From Gammaproteobacteria bacterium RIFCSPHIGHO2_12_FULL_63_22 (GTDB lineage: Bacteria; Pseudomonadota; Gammaproteobacteria; Xanthomonadales; Xanthomonadaceae): a stretch of 64,000 nucleotides of DNA. Location: NCBI GenBank assembly GCA_001801685.1, contig MGYJ01000067.1, forward strand, positions 1-64,000, written 5' to 3'. Positions within the stretch are counted from its first letter, which is position 1. Each line of letters starts with the position of its first letter. The notes below the pieces were generated by a model. The model worked only from the letters and a program-made list of their open reading frames with translations. It searched no databases and had not been told where the DNA came from. The translations under genes were made by a program, and so were the position numbers. Shown here piece after piece: positions 18,267-25,941 of the stretch.

Positions 18267-19001
18267 ATGATCCTGACAATCCTGCTGATGGTCGCGACCG
18301 CAGCGCCGGCCATGGTGGTCGTGCACGAGGACGACGTGAAGCGCGACGAGCCACCGCCGCACGGTGCGATCGGCCTGTCCACGGCCTATCGGATCAGTGA
18401 TGCCGTGCCCGCACCGCGCGACATGGAATTCCGCAAGCGCATACTGCATCCTGGCGCGGCGATCGGCCTGCATCGCATCGACCACGACGAGGTGTACTAC
18501 GTGCTCTCAGGAGAGGGCGAAGTGACTTCGGACGGAACCACGCGGCAACTCAAGGCCGGGATGGCCGCTTATCTGTTCAAGGGCGCCACCGTCGGCATCC
18601 GGCAGACCGGAAAGGAAGCGCTGGCCATCATCGTCAGCTATCCCAATCCACCTCGGCAGGCAGGCGATGCGCCCGCGTCGGCACTGGCTGCACGGCAAGA
18701 CGGGCAGATCGGTCCAACCAGGTACTACCAGGATGGCAAGCGCATCCCGCCGCCAGCCAACCCGCCCCCGGTATATCCGCAAAAGGAGCTCCGCAGGCGG
18801 ATCGGCGGAACGACCGTGGTTGCGTTCACTCTCGACGCCGACGGAAAGATCAACGGCGCCCAGGTGAAGACGTCGAGCGGCAACAAGAACCTGGACAAGG
18901 CCGCTGTCGAAGCTGTCCTTAATTGGAAAGTAACCCCGTTGGACAAGAACGGAAAACCATTTTCCGGCGTGGGCGAAACGGAAATTGCCTTTGCACCCTA
19001 G
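18267..19001 (+). CDS. Secreted cupin-TonB C-terminal domain fusion protein
   Basis: 244 aa. A short hydrophobic N-terminus (MILTILLMVATAAPAMV) suggests export. Residues about 55-125 are a cupin: PGAAIGLHRIDHDEVYYVLS, then GEGEV and a second cupin half. Residues about 165-244 form a TonB C-terminal-like domain, with PPPVYPQKELRRRIGGTTVV and a conserved L-N-W-K-V-T-P ending. A Pro-rich linker joins them. The combination of a small-molecule-binding cupin with an energy-transducer-type C-terminus is unusual. It is probably periplasmic. The ATG at 18267 follows a GAGGTG ribosome site. Confidence 0.82.
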   Translation: MILTILLMVATAAPAMVVVHEDDVKRDEPPPHGAIGLSTAYRISDAVPAPRDMEFRKRILHPGAAIGLHRIDHDEVYYVLSGEGEVTSDGTTRQLKAGMAAYLFKGATVGIRQTGKEALAIIVSYPNPPRQAGDAPASALAARQDGQIGPTRYYQDGKRIPPPANPPPVYPQKELRRRIGGTTVVAFTLDADGKINGAQVKTSSGNKNLDKAAVEAVLNWKVTPLDKNGKPFSGVGETEIAFAP

Positions 19002-19050
19002 ACTGTGCGAGAGACGGGGGGATGGCTTATGAAGCCCGGGGAACAGTGGC

Positions 19051-19452
19051 ATGCGAGCTGAAGTAGCGGACGACATCCTGCGCACCTACCTGCATGTCAG
19101 GGACGGCGGTGGCGTGGATCGCATCGAAGCAGGCCAGGAATTCTGGCCTGCACTTGCCGCGGGCAAGCTTCCGCACCTGGACGCAGGCCGGCTGATGTCG
19201 GCGTTCACCTTCATTGGCGCATGGGAAACCTGGGAGCGCCATCCAGCCGGCGAGGAACTGGTGATGCTTCTATCTGGCGAAGTCATGCTGACGCTCGAGC
19301 AGGACGGAGGCGAACATCGGGTCCTGCTGAAATCCGCAGGTGACTACGTGCTGGTTCCGACCGGCACCTGGCACACGGCAAGCAGTCATGTCGAAAGCAC
19401 CCTACTTTTCCTGACGCCCGGCGCCGGCACCGAACACCGTCCTGTCAAATAA
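19051..19452 (+). CDS. Cupin domain-containing protein
   Basis: Single-domain cytosolic cupin of 133 aa. The two cupin motifs are visible: G-A-W-E-T-W-E-R-H-P-A-G-E-E-L and the later V-P-T-G-T-W-H-T-A with the third metal-ligand His. Function is unknown; such proteins bind small metabolites or have isomerase/dioxygenase activity. It begins a run of closely spaced small genes on the same strand that continues to 21376. Confidence 0.85.
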   Translation: MRAEVADDILRTYLHVRDGGGVDRIEAGQEFWPALAAGKLPHLDAGRLMSAFTFIGAWETWERHPAGEELVMLLSGEVMLTLEQDGGEHRVLLKSAGDYVLVPTGTWHTASSHVESTLLFLTPGAGTEHRPVK

Positions 19453-19463
19453 GGAGACCAACC

Positions 19464-19916
19464 ATGTATTCCAAAATCCTTTATGCGGGTTGGGGCGACA
19501 TGGACTTCAACTCGCACATGAAGAACACCGCCTTCCTGGACAAAACCGCCGACGTGCGCCAGATGTTCCTGATGGAGCATGGCTTTCCGATGGAGGAGTT
19601 CTCGCGTTTGCGCATCGGGCCCGTGGTGAAGAAGGACGAGGTCGAGTACTTCAGTGAAGTCGGGCTGCAGCAGCACATCACGGTGACCTACGCGCTGGCG
19701 GGTCATTCCCTGGACGGCAGCCGCTTCCTGCTCCGGCACGAGATATTCCGCCCGGATGGAAAACTCAGCGCGCGTGTCACCAGCACCGGTGGCTGGCTCG
19801 ACCTGGACGCACGCAAGCTGATCGCGCCGCCACCGGCGCTGCTGGCAGCCATGAACTCGCTGGACAAGACGGAGGATTTCGTCGAACTGCCCTCCAGCAT
19901 CAAGCGCAAGGCCTGA
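19464..19916 (+). CDS. Acyl-CoA thioesterase, 4HBT hotdog fold
   Basis: 150-aa hotdog-fold thioesterase related to 4-hydroxybenzoyl-CoA thioesterases. The N-terminus Y-A-G-W-G-D-M-D-F-N-S-H-M-K-N matches the active-site motif of the family, with Asp and the following N-x-H. Acyl substrate unknown. A ribosome site AAGGAGA lies 8 bp before the ATG. It is 11 bp downstream of the cupin gene and 4 bp upstream of the next gene, so co-transcription is likely. Confidence 0.85.
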   Translation: MYSKILYAGWGDMDFNSHMKNTAFLDKTADVRQMFLMEHGFPMEEFSRLRIGPVVKKDEVEYFSEVGLQQHITVTYALAGHSLDGSRFLLRHEIFRPDGKLSARVTSTGGWLDLDARKLIAPPPALLAAMNSLDKTEDFVELPSSIKRKA

Positions 19917-19920
19917 CGCC

Positions 19921-20220
19921 GTGATCGCGCGCCTGTGGCATGGCCGGACGCCCACGGAAAAGGCCGATGACTATCTCGCCTTCCTGCAACAGCGGGCGTT
20001 GCCCGACTATCGGTCCACGCCCGGCAACATCGCCGCCTACATCCTGCGTCGCGCCGAAGGCGAGGTTACCCATTTCACTACCCTCACCTACTGGCACTCG
20101 CTGGAATCCATCGAAGCATTCGCGGGCAGCGACATCTCGCAGGCGAAATACTATCCGGAGGACGCGGATTTCCTGCTTGAGTACGAGGCCACGGTCCAGC
20201 ACAGCGAGTTGTATTCCTGA
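19921..20220 (+). CDS. Antibiotic biosynthesis monooxygenase (ABM) domain protein
   Basis: 99-aa dimeric alpha/beta-barrel protein starting at GTG 19921. The phrase MIARLWHGRTP at the start and THFTTLTYWHSLESIEAFAG in the second half are typical of the group. Such proteins range from quinol monooxygenases to heme-degrading or purely structural forms; no activity can be assigned. Tightly coupled to the thioesterase gene upstream. Confidence 0.82.
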   Translation: MIARLWHGRTPTEKADDYLAFLQQRALPDYRSTPGNIAAYILRRAEGEVTHFTTLTYWHSLESIEAFAGSDISQAKYYPEDADFLLEYEATVQHSELYS

Positions 20221-20260
20221 CAGCCGCCATCCGCCGGCGATTACCGGTTATCTTTAGGCG

Positions 20261-20608
20261 GTGAACATCGAACAGGCCCGGCTCTACGCGATGTCGCTTC
20301 CCGGCACGGCCGAAGCGCCGCACCACAAATACTCGTCGTTCCGGGTGGGCGGCAAGATCTACGCCACCGTGCCGCCGGATGGCCTGCACCTGCACGTTTT
20401 CGTGGACGAGGTCGAACGCGAACACGCGCTGGCCCTGGCACCCGAAGCCTGCCAGAAACTATTCTGGGGCGACGCAGCCGTAGGCTTGCGCATCGTGCTG
20501 GCGAAAGCGAAACCTGCGTCGGTGAAGCGACTGCTGCACTGCGCCTGGACCCGCAAGGCGCCAAAGAAATCCGTCGCCGCCCATCCCAACCCCATGCAAC
20601 AGGCCTAG
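20261..20608 (+). CDS. MmcQ/YjbR family DNA-binding protein
   Basis: 115-aa MmcQ/YjbR protein starting at GTG 20261. Motifs: ARLYAMSLPGTAEAPHHKYS near the N-terminus and F-R-V-G-G-K-I-Y-A-T-V in the first sheet. The fold resembles a double-wing DNA-binding motif, but function is unproven. It ends 2 bp before the next gene. Confidence 0.85.
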   Translation: MNIEQARLYAMSLPGTAEAPHHKYSSFRVGGKIYATVPPDGLHLHVFVDEVEREHALALAPEACQKLFWGDAAVGLRIVLAKAKPASVKRLLHCAWTRKAPKKSVAAHPNPMQQA

Positions 20609-20610
20609 CC

Positions 20611-20946
20611 ATGTATAGCGCTGCTTTCATCTTCGAGCCCGGACAATACGACGATGAGTTCCATCGGCTGAATGCCATCATTGATGACGTGGCGAAATCT
20701 ATGCCGGGCTTCCTGGGCGTGGACTCCTGGCAATCGACGTCGGGCAGCCTGCGCAACGTCACTTATTTCTGGTCCGATCTGGAAACCCTGAAGTCGTTCT
20801 CCATGCATCCGGCGCATCAGGAAGCGAAGCGCCAATACGCGCGCTGGTACCAGGGCTATCACATCGTGGTATCGCAGGTGCTTCGGTCGTATGGCGACGG
20901 CGCCATCACCCACATCACGCCCGACGATCGTCGCCGCGAGGACTGA
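20611..20946 (+). CDS. ABM-like monooxygenase domain protein
   Basis: 111 aa, dimeric alpha/beta-barrel type: MYSAAFIFEPGQYDDEFHRL, then SMPGFLGVDSW and VTYFWSDLETLKSFSMHP, which match the YqjZ-like/ABM group. It is a second, divergent ABM-type gene within 700 bp of the first. Substrate unknown. Confidence 0.82.
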   Translation: MYSAAFIFEPGQYDDEFHRLNAIIDDVAKSMPGFLGVDSWQSTSGSLRNVTYFWSDLETLKSFSMHPAHQEAKRQYARWYQGYHIVVSQVLRSYGDGAITHITPDDRRRED

Positions 20947-20950
20947 AGAC

Positions 20951-21376
20951 ATGCCGAACAATATTTTCCTGATCGCTGGCGGCACGCTCAGCGCCATCGC
21001 CGCGCTCGCGCACATCGGCTGCATCATCTTTGGCGCATCGTGGTATCGCTTCTTCGGCGCCGGTGAAAAGATGGTGCAGTTGGTCGAGGCCGGCTCGTCG
21101 CGCCCCACCCGCGTCACCTTGCTGGTCGCGGCCGTGTTGCTGGGATGGGCGGCGTACGCACTGTCGGGCGCCGGGGTGATTCCGCGCCTGCCCTTCCTGC
21201 GACTCATCCTGTGCGCCATCACCGCCGTGTACTTGCTGCGCGGCTTGCTGTTCTTCCTGCTGATCCCGTATTTCCCGGGCAACAGCATGACCTTCTGGCT
21301 GTGGAGCGCGGGCATCTGCCTGGGCATCGGGCTGCTGCATCTTTTCGGACTGCGCCAGGCCTGGCCCACGCTTTAG
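20951..21376 (+). CDS. Four-helix inner membrane protein of unknown function
   Basis: 141 aa with four hydrophobic segments (about residues 4-27, 52-72, 78-100 and 115-138). The start [19 protein letters not shown] at ATG 20951 follows the ABM-like stop by 4 bp. It may belong to the small DoxX-like/unknown membrane group; no motif allows a role. It is the last gene of the run of small genes. Confidence 0.75.
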   Translation: MPNNIFLIAGGTLSAIAALAHIGCIIFGASWYRFFGAGEKMVQLVEAGSSRPTRVTLLVAAVLLGWAAYALSGAGVIPRLPFLRLILCAITAVYLLRGLLFFLLIPYFPGNSMTFWLWSAGICLGIGLLHLFGLRQAWPTL

Positions 21377-21449
21377 CAGGCGCGCGCCTCACCAATTCCC
21401 GGTCGGGCGTTTGTTAGACTTTGGAGATAGTCATCCTCCGGAGTCCGCC

Positions 21450-22559
21450 ATGAAAGTCCGTGCCGCCGTCGCCTATCAGTCCGGCGCTCCGCTGGTCATC
21501 GAAAACGTCGACCTGGAAGGCCCGAAGGCCGGTGAAGTGCTGGTCGAGATGAAGGCCACGGGTGTCTGCCATACCGATGCCTACACGTTGTCCGGCGCGG
21601 ATCCCGAAGGTTTGTTCCCGACCATCCTCGGCCACGAAGGCGCCGGGGTCGTGATCGAAGTCGGCGCCGGCGTGAAGTCGCTGAAGCCGGGCGACCATGT
21701 CATTCCGCTGTACACGCCAGAATGCCGCGAGTGCGAGTACTGCCTCAACCCCAAGACCAACTTGTGCCAGGCGATTCGATCGACCCAGGGCCAAGGCTTG
21801 ATGCCGGACGGGACGTCGCGGTTTTCCATGGGTGGCAAGAAGTTGCATCACTACATGGGCACGTCCACCTTCGCGCAGTTCACCGTAGTGCCGGAAATCG
21901 CGTTGGCGAAAATTCGCGAGGACGCACCCTTCGACAAGGTCTGCTACATCGGCTGCGGCGTAACCACCGGCATTGGTGCGGTGATCTACACCGCGAAGGT
22001 CGAACCGGGTTCCAAGGTCGTGGTGTTCGGACTGGGCGGCATCGGCTTGAATGTCGTGCAGGGCGCGCGCCTGGCTGGCGCCGACATGATCGTCGGCGTG
22101 GACCTGAATCCGGGCCGCCGCGCGATGGCAGAAAAATTCGGCATGACCCATTTTGTAAATCCGGCCGAGGTGGAAGGCGACCTCGTGCCCTACCTGGTCA
22201 ACCTGACCAAGGGCGGCGCCGACTACAGCTTCGAGTGCATCGGCAATACCAAGGTGATGCGCCAGGCCCTGGAGTGTTGCCACAAGGGCTGGGGCACCAG
22301 CGTGATCATCGGCGTGGCCGAGGCCGGCGCCGAGATTTCAACGCGCCCGTTCCAGTTGGTGACGGGGCGCAATTGGCGCGGCAGCGCCTTCGGCGGCGCC
22401 CGCGGCCGCACCGACGTGCCGAAGATCGTGGACTGGTACATGGACGGCAAGATCGACATCGACTCGCTGATTACCCACACGATGCCTCTGGAGAAGATCA
22501 ACGAGGCCTTCGACCTGATGCACCGGGGCGAGTCGATCCGCAGCGTGATTGTGTACTAG
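21450..22559 (+). CDS. frmA: S-(hydroxymethyl)glutathione dehydrogenase / class III alcohol dehydrogenase
   Basis: 369-aa zinc enzyme that oxidises the formaldehyde-glutathione adduct with NAD. Catalytic zinc ligands are visible (Cys in GVCHTD, His in GHEGAG, Cys in GCGVTTG). The structural zinc site has four Cys in [15 protein letters not shown]. The NAD-binding motif [13 protein letters not shown] is intact. The start at 21450 follows a CCGGAG ribosome-like site. No frmR or frmB neighbour is visible. The cassette cluster begins directly downstream. Confidence 0.95.
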   Translation: MKVRAAVAYQSGAPLVIENVDLEGPKAGEVLVEMKATGVCHTDAYTLSGADPEGLFPTILGHEGAGVVIEVGAGVKSLKPGDHVIPLYTPECRECEYCLNPKTNLCQAIRSTQGQGLMPDGTSRFSMGGKKLHHYMGTSTFAQFTVVPEIALAKIREDAPFDKVCYIGCGVTTGIGAVIYTAKVEPGSKVVVFGLGGIGLNVVQGARLAGADMIVGVDLNPGRRAMAEKFGMTHFVNPAEVEGDLVPYLVNLTKGGADYSFECIGNTKVMRQALECCHKGWGTSVIIGVAEAGAEISTRPFQLVTGRNWRGSAFGGARGRTDVPKIVDWYMDGKIDIDSLITHTMPLEKINEAFDLMHRGESIRSVIVY

Positions 22560-22632
22560 GCATCAGGCTGACAGAAAAGTCTGGGCGAATTGGTTCAAGC
22601 CTCGCTCGGACTTACGCGCCATTCCCACTCTT

Positions 22633-22690
22633 CGTTACCGGGGTCAAAACGCGGCGGTAACCAATACCAGGACAAAAGTGTCCGGTAACG
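22633..22690. repeat. Inverted repeat structure between frmA and the cassette cluster
   Basis: Perfect 9-bp inverted repeat CGTTACCGG (22633-22641) and CCGGTAACG (22682-22690). Between them are a second CGGTAACC copy (near 22655) and a small hairpin GGACA-AAAG-TGTCC (22670-22683). The 250-bp stretch 22560-22810 carries no credible gene. It may be a worn recombination or transposon end; this is not a known attI site as far as I can tell. Confidence 0.5.
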
Positions 22691-22754
22691 CGGCACATTC
22701 AGCAGTTTTGACTTGCGAGCCCTTGTTCCCACTCGTTTCGCAGTCGCATACTCC

Positions 22755-22793
22755 GCGCAACACCCCACTTTGGGGCTCTGCTGAGCGTTAGGC
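22755..22793 (+). other. Degenerate attC-like site upstream of cassette 1
   Basis: Ends in GTTAGGC (22787-22793). A possible left core GCGCAAC lies at 22755-22761, with a hairpin CCCCA-CTT-TGGGG between them. It is short (39 bp) and the left half is weak, so it may be a fused or truncated site. Confidence 0.4.
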
Positions 22794-22810
22794 CTTAGGA
22801 CGACTGCGTC

Positions 22811-23191
22811 ATGATAAAGAACATAATCATCGCTTTGCAGGCACTCGCGATCCTTTTCGGCTTGCTTTGGTCGCAGTCGTACACGAATAGAATGGAGCAG
22901 CTGTTCTACAGCAACCACCTGCGCATCATGGCATTTGACGTGGAGCTTCTCACCACCCTGCGACGCGATATCGAGGCGGGTAAGATCGCATCCGCCAAAA
23001 CCGCGCTGTCGCAGAGAATTCCAGAGATCGTCGGAGAGATGGAAGAACTCGTCGACGAAGTCGATCCCACGATGGAAGACACGCTTAAGGGGTCGATGGA
23101 CGCCGCAGCCCTAGTCGATAAGCTTGGCTCGCCCCAGGTGTCAGCTGCGCTCAACCGCAAGCTCCAAGGCAAAGGTGTTCCGTCGCCCTGA
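22811..23191 (+). CDS. Cassette gene 1: small membrane-anchored hypothetical protein
   Basis: 126 aa: one N-terminal membrane segment (IIIALQALAILFGLLW) followed by a soluble helical region rich in Glu and Asp. No recognised family. The stop codon lies inside the left core of the following attC site, a common feature of compact cassettes. Confidence 0.65.
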   Translation: MIKNIIIALQALAILFGLLWSQSYTNRMEQLFYSNHLRIMAFDVELLTTLRRDIEAGKIASAKTALSQRIPEIVGEMEELVDEVDPTMEDTLKGSMDAAALVDKLGSPQVSAALNRKLQGKGVPSP

Positions 23192-23255
23192 CTATTCAAT
23201 CAAGGGGAACATTTTACCCTACGGGTAACATGTGCCCTCATCTCAGGCGTTAGGC
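23186..23255 (+). other. attC site 1
   Basis: 70 bp. Left core CCCTGAC followed by TATTCAATCAAGGGG; central hairpin TTACCC-TAC-GGGTAA (23214-23228); right end TCTCAGGCGTTAGGC. This matches the ordinary attC pattern with extended imperfect dyad symmetry. Confidence 0.8.
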
Positions 23256-23287
23256 GGTTACGATTTTCGTCGACGAGGTACGCAAAT

Positions 23288-23716
23288 ATGGGCAAGTGGT
23301 TGGCAGGAATCTTGGCGGCGCTGATCGGTGGAACCGTCCTCTGGTTCCTGACGAATGCTGTGTTTCCCCGCCTTATTCAAAGCGATCCCGCGCCAGTCCC
23401 AGCGGAGATTCGCGTCGAGTGTATTCCCTTACCAGCCACGGTGTCGCCGGGCGGAACAACCGAGCTTACGATAAGAGTGACTCGCAACGGAGCTCCTGTC
23501 GAAGGAGCAGCCGTTATCTTTAAGCCGGAGGACGCCGCCTCTCCTGCCAGGACGGTATCTGGAGGCATTCTGCGGACGACTTGGACCGCGCCGAATCCCA
23601 GCGCCGGAGCATACATATTTCCGGTAAATGTTGATCTGAAGGGTGTGCGGACGGCTACCGAAGAGCTAGACGGATATTCCGGTACCAATTGCCAAGTGCT
23701 CGTGCATTGGCCTTAG
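23288..23716 (+). CDS. Cassette gene 2: membrane-anchored Ig-like domain protein
   Basis: 142 aa. An N-terminal membrane segment (about residues 5-25) is followed by a region reading as a bacterial Ig-like fold: VSPGGTTELTIRVTRNGAPV, then GGILRTTWTAPNPSAGAY. Probably periplasmic and tethered to the inner membrane. Two Cys in the mature part could form a disulfide. No specific role. Confidence 0.7.
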   Translation: MGKWLAGILAALIGGTVLWFLTNAVFPRLIQSDPAPVPAEIRVECIPLPATVSPGGTTELTIRVTRNGAPVEGAAVIFKPEDAASPARTVSGGILRTTWTAPNPSAGAYIFPVNVDLKGVRTATEELDGYSGTNCQVLVHWP

Positions 23717-23769
23717 GCCAGAGACAGACATGGGCGCCGCGTGTCGCACTTACTATGGCAATTCCCGTC

Positions 23770-23837
23770 ACCTAACTATTCATTCAAGGGGAACCAAAAT
23801 CGTACCGATTTTGCTCACCCGAAATCAGGCGTCAGGC
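23770..23837 (+). other. attC site 2
   Basis: 68 bp. Left core ACCTAAC then TATTCATTCAAGGGG; central perfect 8-bp stem CAAAATCG-TAC-CGATTTTG (23795-23813); right end ATCAGGCGTCAGGC. This is the clearest attC of the cluster. Confidence 0.85.
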
Positions 23838-23859
23838 GGCAACTTCAGGGCTCTGAAAA

Positions 23860-24138
23860 ATGACATTCTCCAGGCTTATCCAAGCGACCATCCCTTTGCT
23901 GCTCTCTCCCTTGGTCATTCTTTGGCTAGACAGTTCGGGCAATGACAAGGCCATAGCTTTTTCGATTCCCTGGCTGGCTTTTAGCGCCGTTTACCTGATT
24001 GTCTTTCTTTTGCTGTCGCGGCAGGTCAAGAGTACGTTCTTACTGACCTTGTTCTCGGCTACGATCTCCGTCGCAGTTGGGGCTTTCGGTGTGTCCTACC
24101 TCGTGATTTCATATCTAAAGGCACACGCAGGCAACTAA
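23860..24138 (+). CDS. Cassette gene 3: small three-helix membrane protein
   Basis: 92 aa, almost entirely hydrophobic, with three predicted membrane segments (about residues 5-23, 32-52 and 58-85). No family recognised. The TAA stop is part of the left core (AACTAAC) of the next attC site. Confidence 0.68.
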   Translation: MTFSRLIQATIPLLLSPLVILWLDSSGNDKAIAFSIPWLAFSAVYLIVFLLLSRQVKSTFLLTLFSATISVAVGAFGVSYLVISYLKAHAGN

Positions 24139-24200
24139 CTATTCATTCAAGGGAAACCAAGATCGTTCCGATTTTGCTCTCCTTATCTCAGGCGTCAGGC
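24133..24200 (+). other. attC site 3
   Basis: 68 bp. Left core AACTAAC then TATTCATTCAAGGGA; imperfect central stem CAAGATCG-TTC-CGATTTTG; right end TCTCAGGCGTCAGGC. It is very similar to site 2, which suggests related cassettes or duplication. Confidence 0.83.
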
Positions 24201-24213
24201 CCAAGGAAGCTCG

Positions 24214-24783
24214 ATGGGATTTGCAATTTCATGGCTCGCAGTTTCGGGGAGATCGCCGGAAAGCGTACTTGGCGAACTCGGCGTTTCAAGGACCGGAAGG
24301 GCGGAGGAGTTCCCAGAATCTCCGATCACTTGCGCCAAGCTTCCATCAGGCTGGTTTCTGGTTTTCGCGAACGAATTCGATTCGCCCCTTGTTTCCGAGA
24401 GAACCCTGGGCGCGCTATCCGCTGAATGCGAAGTGCTCGCCTGCCAAGTAGAAGAGCATGTGATGTTCAGCTCCGCTTCTTACCACGCCAATTCGCAACA
24501 GATCTGGTACGTGGAACATGATGCGCAAAAGTCCATTTACCATCTGCGGTCGCAAGGTAGGTTGCCAGGACAGTTTGACGATCTCTTCGCTGGGCTCAAG
24601 AAGCAACAAGACGACGACGGCGGGACCGAATCAGACGTGGACTACATCCACGACGTACCGGTCGCTTTGGCGAGCTCAATCGTTTCATTTCGCCACGACC
24701 AGGACATCGCAGGCGCCAGCCCTGAGTCATTCGAAGTGCTAACTCGTCAGCCATCCGCAAAGCCCTGGTGGCGAGTCTGGTAG
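24214..24783 (+). CDS. Cassette gene 4: soluble hypothetical protein
   Basis: 189 aa, soluble and acidic, with no signal or membrane helix. Visible phrases include CAKLPSGWFLVFANEFDSPL and QIWYVEHDAQKSIYHLRSQG, which look like a compact alpha/beta cytosolic fold. I do not recognise the family. The last codons overlap the following attC-like site. Confidence 0.68.
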   Translation: MGFAISWLAVSGRSPESVLGELGVSRTGRAEEFPESPITCAKLPSGWFLVFANEFDSPLVSERTLGALSAECEVLACQVEEHVMFSSASYHANSQQIWYVEHDAQKSIYHLRSQGRLPGQFDDLFAGLKKQQDDDGGTESDVDYIHDVPVALASSIVSFRHDQDIAGASPESFEVLTRQPSAKPWWRVW

Positions 24784-24792
24784 GGGTCAGGC
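24737..24792 (+). other. attC-like site 4, overlapping the end of cassette gene 4
   Basis: Left core TGCTAAC (24737-24743) and right end GTCAGGC (24786-24792), 56 bp in all. Between them ACTCG (24742-24746) pairs with CGAGT (24772-24776), and GCCA pairs with TGGC inside that. It lacks the ATTCATTCAAG signature of sites 1-3. Confidence 0.55.
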
Positions 24793-24815
24793 GCTACAAC
24801 ACCAACTGGACTCAC

Positions 24816-25193
24816 ATGAACCAGATAGTTCAATCAGCCCCATGTGCAATCAATCCTGTGGACAAGCAGAGGCAAGCGAAGGTGGTCGGCGATGATCTTG
24901 TTCGGCACCACGGAAAACGTAAGTTCTATTCGGTCAGCCAAGTCAAAGCCGCGAATGAGCGATGCTATATCCAGCCAGACTATGCCTGCTGGTCACACGC
25001 ACTCTTCAACACCCATTCTGACTTTGACCGCATACACGCTCAACTGGGCGAGACCTGCGACTACCTCTCGATGAAACGAGCGATGCTGGAGTCGGTTTCT
25101 ATCAGCGACGCATCGAGTTGGTTTGACTTTGACCTGTCATGGCTGGACTTCCCATACATCGATTGGTCCATCTTTGACTTTTTGGACTTCTGA
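24816..25193 (+). CDS. Cassette gene 5: hypothetical protein with aromatic/acidic C-terminal tail
   Basis: 125 aa, soluble. The central part contains KFYSVSQVKAANERC and DYACWSHALFNTHSDFDRIH, with several Cys and His residues. The last 25 residues are dominated by Trp, Phe, Asp and Ile in a near-periodic pattern (for example WFDFDLSWLDFPYIDWSIFD). The ATG at 24816 was preferred over an in-frame GTG at 24768 that lies inside the preceding gene. Family unknown. Confidence 0.65.
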   Translation: MNQIVQSAPCAINPVDKQRQAKVVGDDLVRHHGKRKFYSVSQVKAANERCYIQPDYACWSHALFNTHSDFDRIHAQLGETCDYLSMKRAMLESVSISDASSWFDFDLSWLDFPYIDWSIFDFLDF

Positions 25194-25213
25194 CCCTCCT
25201 GCAGGCGTTAGGC
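25187..25213 (+). other. Partial attC-like right end before cassette gene 6
   Basis: CTGCAGGCGTTAGGC ends at 25213 and matches the right half of the other sites, but no proper left half is visible; only 13 bp separate it from the cassette 5 stop. It is probably a truncated or fused site. Confidence 0.4.
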
Positions 25214-25216
25214 CTC

Positions 25217-25870
25217 ATGATGCGTAATCGGAGACACATGGACAGAGCACAACTCACGCGCCTGCTACTAGTCACATCCATTCTGTACGTGATCGGGTTC
25301 TACTTCATTGGCAGCGCTATAAAGCCTGGCTATTCGCAGTTGTCTAACTTCGTGAGCGAGTACAACGCGACGGGCACACCTTGGGCAGGCACACTAACCT
25401 ATGCTGGCTACCTAGCCACTGCCGTTCTCTTGTCGGCGTTCTTGGTCTCAGCCGCACCGCTCGCTCAGGTGTCTGGAATGAGCCGTTGGGGCTTCTGGCT
25501 CCTGTGGTCAGTTCCTGCTTCATACTTTCTTGCGGTAATTGCCCCCTGCGATGCCGGTTGCCCTATTGAGGGATCAACCAGCCAACTCATGCACAATTTT
25601 CTCGCAATCGTGACTTACTTCGGTATGGGCGCCAGCATTGCCTTAGTCTCCCTGGCTTCTAAATTCAGGGCCTTCAAACTGCGCCGCACCTTTATTCTCT
25701 TGGTCGGCATCGCTTTTCCAGTCGTGTTTGTCGCCATGGTCCAGCCAGAGTTCGCGCCATGGAGAGGCTTACTACAGAGATCACTCGATATCGCGTTGGC
25801 GGCATCCCTCATCCTGATAGCTTGGACACTCATTCCGTCAGGTCAACAAGCGCACCAGGCCAAGTCTTGA
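25217..25870 (+). CDS. Cassette gene 6: DUF998 family membrane protein
   Basis: 217 aa with six hydrophobic segments. DUF998 signs are visible: an early Y-S-Q-L-S-N-F-V-S-E-Y-N and a later CDAGCPIEG in a loop, followed by paired C-terminal helices. Inner-membrane protein of unknown function, found in many bacteria and also in integron cassettes. Starts at 25220 or 25238 are also possible. No attC is visible after it. Confidence 0.78.
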   Translation: MMRNRRHMDRAQLTRLLLVTSILYVIGFYFIGSAIKPGYSQLSNFVSEYNATGTPWAGTLTYAGYLATAVLLSAFLVSAAPLAQVSGMSRWGFWLLWSVPASYFLAVIAPCDAGCPIEGSTSQLMHNFLAIVTYFGMGASIALVSLASKFRAFKLRRTFILLVGIAFPVVFVAMVQPEFAPWRGLLQRSLDIALAASLILIAWTLIPSGQQAHQAKS

Positions 25871-25941
25871 ATTCAACCACCAAGTGCGACTCCCCTTGGC
25901 AGTTGCATAGTCGATTCCCCACCGATCACCAGCGTCGATTT

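Larger units (their letters stand above)
22755..25870 (+). mobile_element. Integron gene-cassette cluster (CALIN-like, no integrase seen)
   Basis: Six short genes, all on the plus strand, are separated by structured sites that end in GTTAGGC or GTCAGGC and, in three clear cases, begin with an RYYYAAC-like core plus TATTCATTCAAGGG or a close variant. This is the layout of integron cassettes with attC sites. Base composition is visibly less GC-rich than the flanks. No tyrosine recombinase IntI gene lies in the window, so it may be a cluster of attC sites lacking an integrase, or the distal part of an array rearranged away from its integrase. Confidence 0.8.

Noticed and set aside
22595..22918. 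Minus-strand frame of 107 codons over the frmA-cassette gap
   Set aside because: It overlaps cassette gene 1 in antisense and shows no motif or ribosome site, although part of it covers the inverted repeat noted above.
22560..25870. CRISPR array as an explanation for the repeated sites
   Set aside because: Repeats are about 55-70 bp, structured, imperfect, and separated by full genes rather than short uniform spacers.
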